The notes under the pieces are model-generated. The model saw only the letters and a list, made by a program, of their open reading frames with translations, made no database searches and was not told where the DNA came from. A DNA stretch of 64,000 bases from Acinetobacter lwoffii (GTDB lineage: Bacteria > Pseudomonadota > Gammaproteobacteria > Pseudomonadales > Moraxellaceae): NCBI RefSeq assembly GCF_019343495.1, contig NZ_CP072549.1, positions 806,001 to 870,000 on the forward strand, given 5' to 3'. A program made the translations under genes and the position numbers. This document shows, piece by piece, positions 18,112 through 26,657 of this stretch. Numbering within the stretch: the stretch's first letter is position 1; each line of letters starts with the position of its first letter.

Positions 18112-19188
18112 TTGCATCTCTATATTGGGGTGATAGGAGCCGTAGCGGTCAGCCTGTTCTGTGTGTATAGCCTGTTTCAACAGAAGCAGGATATCGGCTC
18201 TACCACTGAACTGGCTTTTTTGATGACCTATATCATTGGCGCTGTTTGTGTTTGGAATATCCCACTTGCTGCAGGGATGGCGGTTCTACTTACGATCATC
18301 CTGATGGGCAAACAGACACTGCATCAATTTGCCGGAAAAACGATCCAAAGCTATGAGTTAAGAGATGGGCTACTTTTATTGGCTTTGATATTGATTGCGT
18401 TGCCGGTCATGCCCAATAAGCCCTTGTGGGGCGCCGTACTGAATCCCTATATCATCCTGAAACTACTAATTTTAATCTTGATTGTGCAGTCCATGGCACA
18501 TGTGGCAAAACGAATCCTGTCCAATGATAAGGCGCTTATTTTATCTGCCTTAGCCTCGGGATTTGTCTCCAGTACGGCCACAATTGCCAGTTTGGGCATG
18601 CAAGTTCGATCCGGACAGGCCAGTGCTAAATTAAATGCAGGTGCGGGATTAATCTCCTGTATTGCCACCTTATTACAGCTCTTGCTGATTGTTCTGGGAG
18701 TGAGCGTAGAATGGTTCAAGTTTCTGCTAATTCCGAGTTTGGTGGGCATCGGAATTTTATGTATTGCTGCCGGATTCTTGATTTATCGAACTCCCCAAGC
18801 GGATAACAGTATGAGCATTAATGAAATACAAGAAATTGATAGCCGGATGTTCAGTATCAAAGAAGCGGTAATTATTGCGGTCAGTTTGACCTTAATCCAG
18901 GCTGGGATTTACGGCGCGAATCTTCTACTGGGGGATAGCGGCTTAATTTTAGGCACTTTTTTAGCCTCTTTATTTGAAGTGCATGCTGCTGTAGCAGGTG
19001 TAGTGATACAGGGAAATCCTCACAACCTGACTTTAATTTATGCTGTTATGATTGGACTTGCGGCACATGCGGTGTCTAAAAGTATCAATTCTTTTGTGAC
19101 TGGGGGATGGAAATTTTTTCTGTATTTTGCACCTAGCCAGATTCTACATATGTTAGGACTTATCTTTATTCTTCTGAGTTTGAAATAA
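18112..19188 (+). CDS. DUF4010/MgtC-like membrane protein, probably N-terminally truncated
   Basis: 358-residue hydrophobic protein with about ten membrane segments. The C-terminal two thirds resemble DUF4010 (ALASGFVSSTATIASLGM near residue 145). Full-length relatives begin with an MgtC/SapB domain of about 70-80 residues containing an RTFGLIGL-type motif. That part is absent here: the only starts are non-ATG (TTG at 18112) and the open frame begins at 18082 inside what should be an internal segment. No missing piece is visible in other frames upstream. It may be a decayed gene. Function unknown; it is not clearly linked to its neighbours. Confidence 0.6.
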   Translation: MHLYIGVIGAVAVSLFCVYSLFQQKQDIGSTTELAFLMTYIIGAVCVWNIPLAAGMAVLLTIILMGKQTLHQFAGKTIQSYELRDGLLLLALILIALPVMPNKPLWGAVLNPYIILKLLILILIVQSMAHVAKRILSNDKALILSALASGFVSSTATIASLGMQVRSGQASAKLNAGAGLISCIATLLQLLLIVLGVSVEWFKFLLIPSLVGIGILCIAAGFLIYRTPQADNSMSINEIQEIDSRMFSIKEAVIIAVSLTLIQAGIYGANLLLGDSGLILGTFLASLFEVHAAVAGVVIQGNPHNLTLIYAVMIGLAAHAVSKSINSFVTGGWKFFLYFAPSQILHMLGLIFILLSLK

Positions 19189-19229
19189 AGAAGGGCTGGT
19201 TTGCATATATTATGAAATGATCCAATCAT

Positions 19230-19246
19230 TTTAAGTCATTTTTAAG
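19230..19246 (+). promoter_or_regulatory. PmrA box upstream of pmrC
   Basis: TTTAAG-TCATT-TTTAAG fits the PmrA half-site pattern HTTAAD-N5-HTTAAD exactly. After 10 nt comes TAGGCT as a possible -10. The box ends 48 nt before the pmrC ATG, the same layout as two further boxes at 24189 and 24264. Confidence 0.8.
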
Positions 19247-19293
19247 ATTCAGATTCTAGGCTAAAGCATCTTAAAGTCTTTGAGCCATGGATC

Positions 19294-20979
19294 ATGCTGA
19301 AGCTGTTTTCCCATTCGTCTTCTTTTAGTCAGCGACCTAAAAAGTCGATTAGTCTTTCAGGCTTCAATATGTTGCTGGCTATGTGGCTAGGACTGATCCT
19401 AAACTTTGCTTTCTATCAGAAAATTCATGAATTTACGCCTTATGCCAATCTAAAAGCAGGCCTGTTACTGGTCGCTACGGCACTGATCATTATTGCGTTT
19501 TACAACCTGGTATTACAGTGGCTGAACTGGAAATGGAACGCCAAAATACTGGCCAGTGTCTTGATCATTCTGGGTGGCTTTAGTGCTTATTTTGTCAATA
19601 GTCTGGGGGTCGTTATTACGCCTGACCAGATCCAGAATATGCTGCAAACCGATGCCCGTGAAGTTCGAGATCTCTGGTCAATGCGACTGGTGATCTGGAC
19701 ACTGGTGTTTGTAACTTTTCCACTCTGCATCGTCTGGATGCTCAAAATACAGCCTGCATCGACTGGGCATCAGCTGGTGCATAAAAGCCTGAGCAGTGTA
19801 GTCTCACTCGGACTGATTCTAGGTTTATTGTTCTGTTTCTATGTCGATTATGCTGCCATCTTCCGCGAGCACCGCGATCTGAAGGGTATGCTTTCTCCAC
19901 AAAACAGCATCGCGTCTACCTTGTCCTATTATAAAAAGAAAGCACCTAAAGCAAATTTGCCTTTGGTGACTTTTGGCGAAGATGCACATCTGCTACAGCA
20001 GGCTCAAATGCAGGAGCATCCCAAATTAATGGTGCTGGTAGTGGGAGAAACTGCACGTGCCGAGAGTTTTGCCTTAAATGGCTATGCGCGTAATACTAAT
20101 CCTGAACTGAGCAAGTTAGCGGTGATTAATTTCAATCAGGTGAGCTCTTGCGGAACTGCAACAGCCGTTTCAGTGCCTTGTATGTTTTCGGGCATGTCAC
20201 GTGAAACCTATGATGAACAGCTAGCCAGCCACCGTGAAGGTTTGCTGGATATTGTTCAGCGCGCAGGTTATCAGGTGACCTGGATTGATAATAACTCAGG
20301 CTGTAAAGGTGCCTGTGACCGGGTACAGCAATATCAGATTCCGGCTCAACTGAAACAGAAGTGGTGTGATGCTGGTGGTGAATGTTTTGATGAAATTCTG
20401 GTGGATAGCCTGAAAGATTATCTGGCGCATCTGGATAAAAACAACCCGCAACCGCAATTAATTGTACTGCATCAGATGGGCAGTCATGGCCCCGCATATT
20501 TCAAGCGTTCCAAAGCGCCGTATCAGCCATTTCAGCCGACCTGTAATAGCAATGCCATTCAGGGCTGTAGTACAGAAGAATTAAAAAATAGCTATGATAA
20601 TTCGATTGTATATACAGACCATGTTCTTGCCCAAATCATTGAAACTTTAAAGCAGCAGACTCAATATCAGACCGGTTTCTGGTACCTGTCTGATCATGGA
20701 GAATCCACCGGAGAGCATGGTTTATACCTGCATGGTGCTCCTTATAGCATGGCGCCCACTCAGCAAACCCATGTCCCGATGCTGATGTGGTTCTCCGATG
20801 CCTGGAAGCAGCAGAATATCCAGCAGATCAGCTGTCTCAAAGGACAGACCAACCAAGCCCGTAGTCAGGATCATCTTTTCCCCAGCTTATTACGCTTGCT
20901 GGATATAAAAACGCAAGTGATTGAAGCTAAAAATGATATGCTTGCACAATGCTCACCATCCTTAAAGAACAGAGCTTGA
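19294..20979 (+). CDS. pmrC: Lipid A phosphoethanolamine transferase (PmrC/EptA)
   Basis: 561-residue inner-membrane enzyme. Five N-terminal membrane segments (to about residue 190) precede a periplasmic sulfatase-like domain. VVGETARAESF carries a metal-binding Glu, SSCGTATAVSVPC the nucleophilic Thr, and YLSDHGESTGEHG the metal Asp/His. Cysteine pairs typical of EptA are present. It transfers phosphoethanolamine from PE to lipid A, lowering polymyxin affinity, and leaves diacylglycerol. It is first in pmrCAB, one base before pmrA, under a PmrA box. Confidence 0.95.
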   Translation: MLKLFSHSSSFSQRPKKSISLSGFNMLLAMWLGLILNFAFYQKIHEFTPYANLKAGLLLVATALIIIAFYNLVLQWLNWKWNAKILASVLIILGGFSAYFVNSLGVVITPDQIQNMLQTDAREVRDLWSMRLVIWTLVFVTFPLCIVWMLKIQPASTGHQLVHKSLSSVVSLGLILGLLFCFYVDYAAIFREHRDLKGMLSPQNSIASTLSYYKKKAPKANLPLVTFGEDAHLLQQAQMQEHPKLMVLVVGETARAESFALNGYARNTNPELSKLAVINFNQVSSCGTATAVSVPCMFSGMSRETYDEQLASHREGLLDIVQRAGYQVTWIDNNSGCKGACDRVQQYQIPAQLKQKWCDAGGECFDEILVDSLKDYLAHLDKNNPQPQLIVLHQMGSHGPAYFKRSKAPYQPFQPTCNSNAIQGCSTEELKNSYDNSIVYTDHVLAQIIETLKQQTQYQTGFWYLSDHGESTGEHGLYLHGAPYSMAPTQQTHVPMLMWFSDAWKQQNIQQISCLKGQTNQARSQDHLFPSLLRLLDIKTQVIEAKNDMLAQCSPSLKNRA

Positions 20980-20980
20980 A

Positions 20981-21652
20981 ATGCATAAAATACTAATTAT
21001 TGAAGATGACTTTATGATTGCCGAGTCGACTGAAACATTGCTCAAGTTGCATCAGTTTGAGGTGTACTGGGTCAATAATGGGATTGAGGGTTTAAAACAG
21101 TTACAGCAGCAGGTCTACGATATTGTCCTGCTCGATTTAGGCTTGCCGATGATGGATGGCATGCTGGTGCTAAAAAATATCCGGCAGAAGTTTCCGAATT
21201 TACCGGTGCTGATTATTTCTGCCCGGGATCAATTACAAAACCGGGTGGATGGGCTGAATCAGGGAGCAGATGACTATTTAATCAAGCCTTATGAATTTGA
21301 CGAGTTACTGGCCCGTATTCATGCCTTAATACGCCGTAGTGGTTTAAAAAATACCGGGATAGATACGAATAAGAAATTATCACACAGTGGTTTGGAACTA
21401 GATCTGGAGCAGCATATCGCTCTGTTTAATGGACAGGCTATAGAATTATCCAATCGGGAATGGTCCATCTTAATGGCCATGTTAAATCATCCGAATAAAA
21501 TTTTTTCCAAGAATGATCTGGAAGACAAGCTTTATGACTTTGATAGTGATGTCAGTAGTAATACGGTAGAAGTCTATATCCATCATCTGCGGGCAAAATT
21601 AGGAAAAGACTTCATCCGTACCATACGTGGGCTAGGATATCGCTTAGGATGA
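20981..21652 (+). CDS. pmrA: Response regulator PmrA
   Basis: 223-residue OmpR-family regulator. The receiver domain has acidic residues E8, D9 and D10, phosphoacceptor D52 in LLDLGLPMMDG, and the conserved Lys in LIKPYEFDEL near residue 103. The winged-helix C-terminus ends with YIHHLRAKLGKDFIRTIRGLGY. It activates pmrC and, by the boxes seen here, probably dgkA and the hemolysin-like operon. The start is one base after the pmrC stop and the end overlaps pmrB by 4 nt. Confidence 0.95.
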   Translation: MHKILIIEDDFMIAESTETLLKLHQFEVYWVNNGIEGLKQLQQQVYDIVLLDLGLPMMDGMLVLKNIRQKFPNLPVLIISARDQLQNRVDGLNQGADDYLIKPYEFDELLARIHALIRRSGLKNTGIDTNKKLSHSGLELDLEQHIALFNGQAIELSNREWSILMAMLNHPNKIFSKNDLEDKLYDFDSDVSSNTVEVYIHHLRAKLGKDFIRTIRGLGYRLG

Positions 21653-22977
21653 GCGCCATGCAGAAACGTTATTCCTTGCAAAAACGTCTGGTTATTTATA
21701 TTTCATTATTTAGCGTAGTACTGGGCTGTGTGCTGATCTTTTCGGCATACCGGATTGCGCTCGAAGAAATTAATGAAGTACTGGATAAACAGATGCAAAG
21801 TCTGGCAGAGCGCATTGCAGAAAATCATCCGCAACCCCTGCAAAGCCAAATAGATCTGGCAAAACAATACAGTGAAGAAGATTTATTTGTAGATATCTGG
21901 TCCTATACAGATACAGCCACTTCCTTGCATCCGCAGGATGTTCTGGTGGCACCGGTCAGGAAAGCAGGTTTCTACAAGCATCAAACGCCATATGGAACCT
22001 GGTTAACTTATATTATTCCTGCTAAGCAATTACAGATTCAGGTGAGCCAGCAGCAAAATGTCCGGCAGGAACTGGCGCTGGAACTGGCAGCCAATATGTT
22101 TCTTCCTTACGTACTTTTTTTACCTTTTGCAGTGTTTGGCTTAGGCTGGATGATCCGGAAAAATTTTCAGCCACTCAATGACTTTAAAACTGAATTGGCC
22201 AGCCGCAAGGCACAAGACTTAAAGCCAATTGCAATGAAAGATTATCCCCTGGAGCTGGAACCGACCATTCAGGAAATGAATTATCTGTTTGGCCGCATCT
22301 CTCTAGCCCAACAGGAACAACGTCAATTTGTAGCGGATTCTGCACATGAATTACGCACGCCACTGACGGCCTTGAATTTACAGCTACAAATTTTGCTACA
22401 GCAGTTCCCTCAGAGCGAGTCTATCCATAATTTGAGTCAAGGCATTTTGCGCATGCAGCATCTGGTCAACCAGTTATTAAGTCTGGCCAAACAGGATGTG
22501 ACCGAAGGTTTAAGCGAACCTGTTCAATTGCTATCACTGAATCAAATGACAGTCACCTGTATCGAAGAGCTGATTCAACTGGCGCTACAGAAAGACATTG
22601 ATTTAGGGGTAGAGCAGCAGCAGGAACTCTTGATTCAGGGCCAAGCTTCGGCCTTGCACTCGATTATTTATAATTTAATTGATAATGCGATTAAATATAG
22701 TCCGAAGGATGGCGTGATTAATGTGTCGATTTTCCAGCAAGGCCATCAGGCAGTTTTACAGATTGAAGACAGTGGTGCAGGTATAGATCCCGCTCAATTC
22801 AATCAGATCCGGCAACGCTTCTACCGGATACATAACCATGCAGAAATTGGCAGCGGTTTGGGTTTATCCATTGTAGATAAAGCCACCGAGCGCTTGGGTG
22901 GAACACTAGAATTTTCGCGAAGTGTCAATCTGAGTGGCCTTTGTGTACAGGTCAAGTTTCCTTTGGCCAAAGCCTAA
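21649..22977 (+). CDS. pmrB: Sensor histidine kinase PmrB
   Basis: 442-residue kinase. Two membrane segments (about residues 13-32 and 145-165) flank a periplasmic sensor. A HAMP-like linker follows, then the phosphorylated His in DSAHELRTPLTAL near residue 230. The ATPase domain has NLIDNAIKYSP and the DSGAGI and GSGLGLSIV boxes. Translation is coupled to pmrA (ATGA overlap); an alternative start lies three codons in. It senses envelope signals such as metal ions or acid pH and phosphorylates PmrA. Confidence 0.94.
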   Translation: MSAMQKRYSLQKRLVIYISLFSVVLGCVLIFSAYRIALEEINEVLDKQMQSLAERIAENHPQPLQSQIDLAKQYSEEDLFVDIWSYTDTATSLHPQDVLVAPVRKAGFYKHQTPYGTWLTYIIPAKQLQIQVSQQQNVRQELALELAANMFLPYVLFLPFAVFGLGWMIRKNFQPLNDFKTELASRKAQDLKPIAMKDYPLELEPTIQEMNYLFGRISLAQQEQRQFVADSAHELRTPLTALNLQLQILLQQFPQSESIHNLSQGILRMQHLVNQLLSLAKQDVTEGLSEPVQLLSLNQMTVTCIEELIQLALQKDIDLGVEQQQELLIQGQASALHSIIYNLIDNAIKYSPKDGVINVSIFQQGHQAVLQIEDSGAGIDPAQFNQIRQRFYRIHNHAEIGSGLGLSIVDKATERLGGTLEFSRSVNLSGLCVQVKFPLAKA

Positions 22978-23043
22978 GCAAATAGGCTTCTAGTTTTTGG
23001 AGTTAAGGTTGCCTGATACTAGAGCGTATAGGAGTGGTCTTTT

Positions 23044-23730
23044 CTATTGGGGGAGTTTGTGGCTAAACAGCGTATAGCCAATGACATTGATGCACCAGAT
23101 AATCCAGCCAGTCCAAAGGTTATGACTCAGGAAATGTGCACCGCGCATCATTTGTGCCCAGCCCATGGCCAACCCTAAAATTACTGCAGCGATCAGAAGA
23201 AAATAAGCACGCTTGCGGTTATAAATGCGATAAACAAAATAGCCGGCCATTAACGCAAAACCACTAGATGCATGCCCTCCAGGAAAACAGTGGCCTGCAG
23301 TGGCACTAAAATCCCACAAAATCCCATTATGGGTAGGTATGGTCATATCCCAGGGACAGGCATGGGCCGACTGAGATTTTAAAATTCCGATCGAGGCCGT
23401 GGTCAGCACCACCATGCTAAAGAAATAGCCAAATTCCCAGCGCCGCGTATGCCAGTTCTGCCATTTTAGTGATGCCAACCAGGCCAGTAATAATGTGATA
23501 TACACCAGAATCAGCAGGTCTTTCACATAGCGATGATTGAGTTCTGCCAGTGCCCATTGTTTTCGAAGGGGAAATTGACCATGATCATCGATAAAGGGAT
23601 AGATGAGCTGCAAGTCCAGCACTCCTCCAATATCAAAGAAGTTGAGAAGAATCAAAAAACTGAAGATCAAAAGTAAGGTTTGGGTCAGTAAAAACCGGGA
23701 ACGGTCAGTGATCATTTTTAAGTTGTCCAT
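23044..23730 (-). CDS. PAP2-family membrane phosphatase
   Basis: 228-residue phosphatase with about five or six membrane segments. The three PAP2 blocks appear as KSQSAHACPWD near residue 117, FPGGHASSGFAL near residue 148, and RGAHFLSHNLWTGW near residue 195; the last two hold the catalytic His residues. Substrate not determinable; lipid phosphates are typical. It follows dgkA by about 25 nt in the same direction, convergent with pmrB. A PAP2 gene next to an EptA-type gene also occurs in mobile mcr-1 cassettes. The ATG at 23730 is preferred over a TTG at 23745. Confidence 0.85.
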   Translation of the reverse strand: MDNLKMITDRSRFLLTQTLLLIFSFLILLNFFDIGGVLDLQLIYPFIDDHGQFPLRKQWALAELNHRYVKDLLILVYITLLLAWLASLKWQNWHTRRWEFGYFFSMVVLTTASIGILKSQSAHACPWDMTIPTHNGILWDFSATAGHCFPGGHASSGFALMAGYFVYRIYNRKRAYFLLIAAVILGLAMGWAQMMRGAHFLSHNLWTGWIIWCINVIGYTLFSHKLPQ

Positions 23731-23754
23731 TTCAGGCAGTAGCAAGAGCAGAGG

Positions 23755-24141
23755 TCAAATCAAATGACCAGCCAAAATGATGCCCCAGGTCAGGGCAATT
23801 AAACTAAGTGCTACAAACTGAGCCGCACTGCCCATATCCTTGGCATTTTTAGACAGTTCATGCCGTTCCATGGAAATACGATCTACCACTGCCTCTATCG
23901 CTGAGTTAATCAGTTCAATGATCAACGCCAATAGGCACACGGCGACCATCAGCGCTTGCTCAGCTGGACTAACCGGCATCCAAAAACTTAGAGGAATCAA
24001 AATAAGGTTGATCAGCAGAATTTGCCGGAAGGCAGCCTCATTTTGAAAGGCGGTTTTAAAACCAGCCAGGGAATAACGGGTCGCATTAAAAATACGCTGC
24101 GTTCCTGAGGTGCCTTTATAAGGTGAGCGGTAGGAAGACAT
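23755..24141 (-). CDS. dgkA: Diacylglycerol kinase (DgkA)
   Basis: 128-residue integral-membrane kinase of the prokaryotic DgkA family with three membrane helices. The signature ELINSAIEAVVDRIS carries the catalytic and metal-binding Glu residues; AKDMGSAAQFVAL follows. It phosphorylates diacylglycerol to phosphatidate. That would recycle the diacylglycerol left when PmrC removes phosphoethanolamine from PE, which explains the gene's position and the PmrA box 48 nt upstream. Confidence 0.94.
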   Translation of the reverse strand: MSSYRSPYKGTSGTQRIFNATRYSLAGFKTAFQNEAAFRQILLINLILIPLSFWMPVSPAEQALMVAVCLLALIIELINSAIEAVVDRISMERHELSKNAKDMGSAAQFVALSLIALTWGIILAGHLI

Positions 24142-24188
24142 AGAACAGTTTCAGTTAACAAGAGATAGGATTAACTTAAATTTTCAAT

Positions 24189-24205
24189 CTTAAAATGCTC
24201 TTAAA
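24189..24205 (-). promoter_or_regulatory. PmrA box upstream of dgkA
   Basis: On the minus strand TTTAAG-AGCAT-TTTAAG. After 10 nt comes TAAGTT as a -10 candidate, and the box ends 48 nt before the dgkA ATG. A third CTTAAA at 24175-24180 lies on the plus strand. Confidence 0.78.
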
Positions 24206-24263
24206 AAAACCGGCCGATCTCTGGATTTTTTATACACACAGCTTTTACATTCTTTTGCACAAA

Positions 24264-24280
24264 ATTAAGAATTTTTTAAG
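24264..24280 (+). promoter_or_regulatory. PmrA box upstream of the hemolysin-like operon
   Basis: ATTAAG-AATTT-TTTAAG fits HTTAAD-N5-HTTAAD. After 10 nt comes TATCTT at 24291-24296, and the box ends 49 nt before the ATG at 24329. Confidence 0.75.
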
Positions 24281-24328
24281 TTTGGACTTCTATCTTGAGT
24301 AGCAAGTTAATTTCGTGGTGTGAGCCAA

Positions 24329-25063
24329 ATGATCAAGTTTAGTTTTGATCCTTATTTATCTAGTCAGATTCACTTTCTAAATACATATTTCAAGCAGCCT
24401 GAATATAAAAAACAAACCCATCACAATAAATTTTTACTACAAGTACCTCCGGCGTATCCGGTAATTTCAGCACAGGATCAATCGCTACATTTGACGGTCA
24501 AAACTGTAGAACAAAGCGAGACACCTGAACGCCGTAGCCTGGAAAATTTTATTCAGGAAAAATATCAGCAAGTCCATCAGGCCACTGTATCGAGCTTCTC
24601 TTCGACCCTGTTTGCCGGTTATCACGGAGCCGAGATGCAGGTGGTGATTGGTATGCAGCATTTAAATCAATTTAATGCCTTTCTGGAACAGTATCTCGAT
24701 GAACCCGTTGAAAACATATTAAGCAAACTGAGCCAGACCAGGGTCAGCCGAGACAAAGTAGTAGAAATTGGCAATCTGGCAGCACTAGATATGGACAAAG
24801 CCAAACTGATGGTGGCCTTTCTGGTTTTTCATCTCTCGCAGCAACACATCGAATGGGCAGTATGTACCGGAACAACTGCAGTACGTTATGTGTTGCAACA
24901 GATGGGATTACGTTTTCATGTGCTTGAAAAGGCTGATCCGCAAGTCCTTGGAGAGGCACAACGCCTGTGGGGCAGTTATTACCAGCAGAAACCTTATGTG
25001 CTGGCGATTGATGTGGCAGAAGCCCTACAAGTCGCTCGTCAACTTTATCAATTTAGTCATTAA
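24329..25063 (+). CDS. Thermostable hemolysin family protein
   Basis: 244-residue protein resembling the T_hemolysin (delta-VPH) family. Typical segments are VVEIGNLAALD near residue 150 and AVCTGTTAVRYVLQQMGLRF near residue 182. There is no signal peptide or membrane segment, so a cytoplasmic enzyme is at least as likely as a toxin; a GNAT-like acyltransferase fold is my inference from the Val-Glu-Ile-Gly-Asn-Leu core. The ATG at 24329 is preferred over a GTG at 24320 because it gives the same box-to-start spacing as pmrC and dgkA. It is first of four co-directional genes. Confidence 0.8.
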   Translation: MIKFSFDPYLSSQIHFLNTYFKQPEYKKQTHHNKFLLQVPPAYPVISAQDQSLHLTVKTVEQSETPERRSLENFIQEKYQQVHQATVSSFSSTLFAGYHGAEMQVVIGMQHLNQFNAFLEQYLDEPVENILSKLSQTRVSRDKVVEIGNLAALDMDKAKLMVAFLVFHLSQQHIEWAVCTGTTAVRYVLQQMGLRFHVLEKADPQVLGEAQRLWGSYYQQKPYVLAIDVAEALQVARQLYQFSH

Positions 25064-25098
25064 AGCATTTTGCTTGATTAGCGAGGCACAGAATTTAA

Positions 25099-26619
25099 AT
25101 GATGACTGCTTTATTTGAACGTATCAACCTACAAGCACACCAGTATCCGCAGCGAGAAGCTGTGGTTACCGCACAGGCAACACTGAGCTATGCGGAACTA
25201 CAGCAGCGGGTAGAATTATTGAGTGCCGGTTTCAAGCAGCTTAATCTACGACGTCTGGCCTTATGGGGCGTGAACAGCATCGACTGGATTGTGGTCGATC
25301 TTGCCGCACAAAAAGCCGGCATGACCGTGATTCCGGTACCTCTGTTTTTTACTGCAACCCAAGTACGGCATCTGCTTTCCGACAGCCAAACCGAGCTGCT
25401 ATGTACTCTAGATGAATCTTTCTCTGCACCAGAATGGTTGCTGAATCTAGCCCAAGACATGAGTAGAGATGAGATATTTATTACTGGCCAACTACATGCA
25501 CGCTTTTTTCAGCTAGAGCAGGCAGTACAGTATTCACTTTCTTTACAAACCCAGCAGCCGGCAAAAATCACCTATACCTCTGGCAGTACGGGGACACCGA
25601 AAGGCGTGTGTCTGGCTGAAGACACCATAGAATCAATTACTCATTCACTGAGTCAGGCACTGGCCAGCAGTCAGCTTGGACGGCATTTGTGCCTGATTCC
25701 ATTTGCTACCTTGCTGGAAAATATTGCCGGCATTTATGTCGCACTGAGCATGGGACGCGCCGTAATTGTTGGCGAGGTGAGCCAGTTTGGCCTGACATCT
25801 AATCATACTTTTGAGACAGAGCGGTTTGTAAATGCAGTGCAGAGCTATCAAATCGAAAGTGTGATTTTATTACCGCAGATGCTGAAAGCGATTGTGGAAT
25901 ATAGCGCTGAACACGGTGCTGCAGGGTTCAAGATGCTGAAATTTATTGCGGTCGGTGGAGGGAAAGTCTCTGCTGATTTACTCAAACAGTGCCAGCAACT
26001 TAACCTTCCGGTTTATGAGGGGTATGGCCTGTCCGAATGTGCATCAGTAGTCAGTCTGAATCTGCCGGGTGCACGCCGCATTGGCAGTGTGGGTCGGGTT
26101 TTACCGCATGTCGAAGTTGAGATTGCAGCCAACAGCGAAGTGGTGGTGAAAGGTAATGCCATGCTGGGTTATGTCAATGATCAGGCCGCGACACCGTATA
26201 TTCATACGGGTGATGCCGGCTATTTTGATGAGGAAGGCTATTTGTACATTACCGGACGCATCAAGCAGATGATTATCAGCAGTTTTGGACGCAATATTTC
26301 CCCGGAATGGGTTGAGTCCAACAGTCTGACCGAGCCGGAAATCCAGCAGATTGCCATTTTTGGCGAAGCCCAGCCCTATCTGTCGGCTGTGATTTATGCC
26401 CCTAATGACACCTCAGACCAGCAACTGGTAGCAGCGATTCAACGGGCCAATAGCCGGATGCCAGACTATGCTCAGATCAAACACTGGTGTAGATCTCCAG
26501 AGCCATTTTCCCTGAACAACCAGATGTTGACCGACAACGGCAAACTGCGCAGACAGCAGATCCAGCAAAAGTTTCAGGCTGAACTGATACCGGACGAGTC
26601 CCAATCTATTTTTGCATAG
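25099..26619 (+). CDS. Adenylate-forming acyl-CoA synthetase-like ligase
   Basis: 506-residue ANL-superfamily enzyme. The P-loop is ITYTSGSTGTPKGV near residue 155, the adenine-binding motif YEGYGLSECAS near residue 305, the ribose-binding Asp is in HTGDAGYFDEEGY, and the catalytic Lys is in TDNGKLRRQQ near residue 480. It activates a carboxylic acid as acyl-AMP and then a thioester. Chain length or amino-acid preference cannot be read. No carrier-protein gene lies nearby, so CoA, the preceding GNAT-like protein or a direct amine is the likely acceptor. Confidence 0.88.
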   Translation: MMTALFERINLQAHQYPQREAVVTAQATLSYAELQQRVELLSAGFKQLNLRRLALWGVNSIDWIVVDLAAQKAGMTVIPVPLFFTATQVRHLLSDSQTELLCTLDESFSAPEWLLNLAQDMSRDEIFITGQLHARFFQLEQAVQYSLSLQTQQPAKITYTSGSTGTPKGVCLAEDTIESITHSLSQALASSQLGRHLCLIPFATLLENIAGIYVALSMGRAVIVGEVSQFGLTSNHTFETERFVNAVQSYQIESVILLPQMLKAIVEYSAEHGAAGFKMLKFIAVGGGKVSADLLKQCQQLNLPVYEGYGLSECASVVSLNLPGARRIGSVGRVLPHVEVEIAANSEVVVKGNAMLGYVNDQAATPYIHTGDAGYFDEEGYLYITGRIKQMIISSFGRNISPEWVESNSLTEPEIQQIAIFGEAQPYLSAVIYAPNDTSDQQLVAAIQRANSRMPDYAQIKHWCRSPEPFSLNNQMLTDNGKLRRQQIQQKFQAELIPDESQSIFA

Positions 26620-26657
26620 TTCACAGACCCATAGATCTATCGAATGAGAGCGAACAC

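Noticed and set aside
20132..20497. 121-residue minus-strand frame inside pmrC
   Set aside because: Antisense reading of a conserved gene, without start signals.
24320..24322. GTG start for the hemolysin-like gene
   Set aside because: The ATG at 24329 gives box-to-start spacing matching pmrC and dgkA, and the GTG has no better ribosome site.
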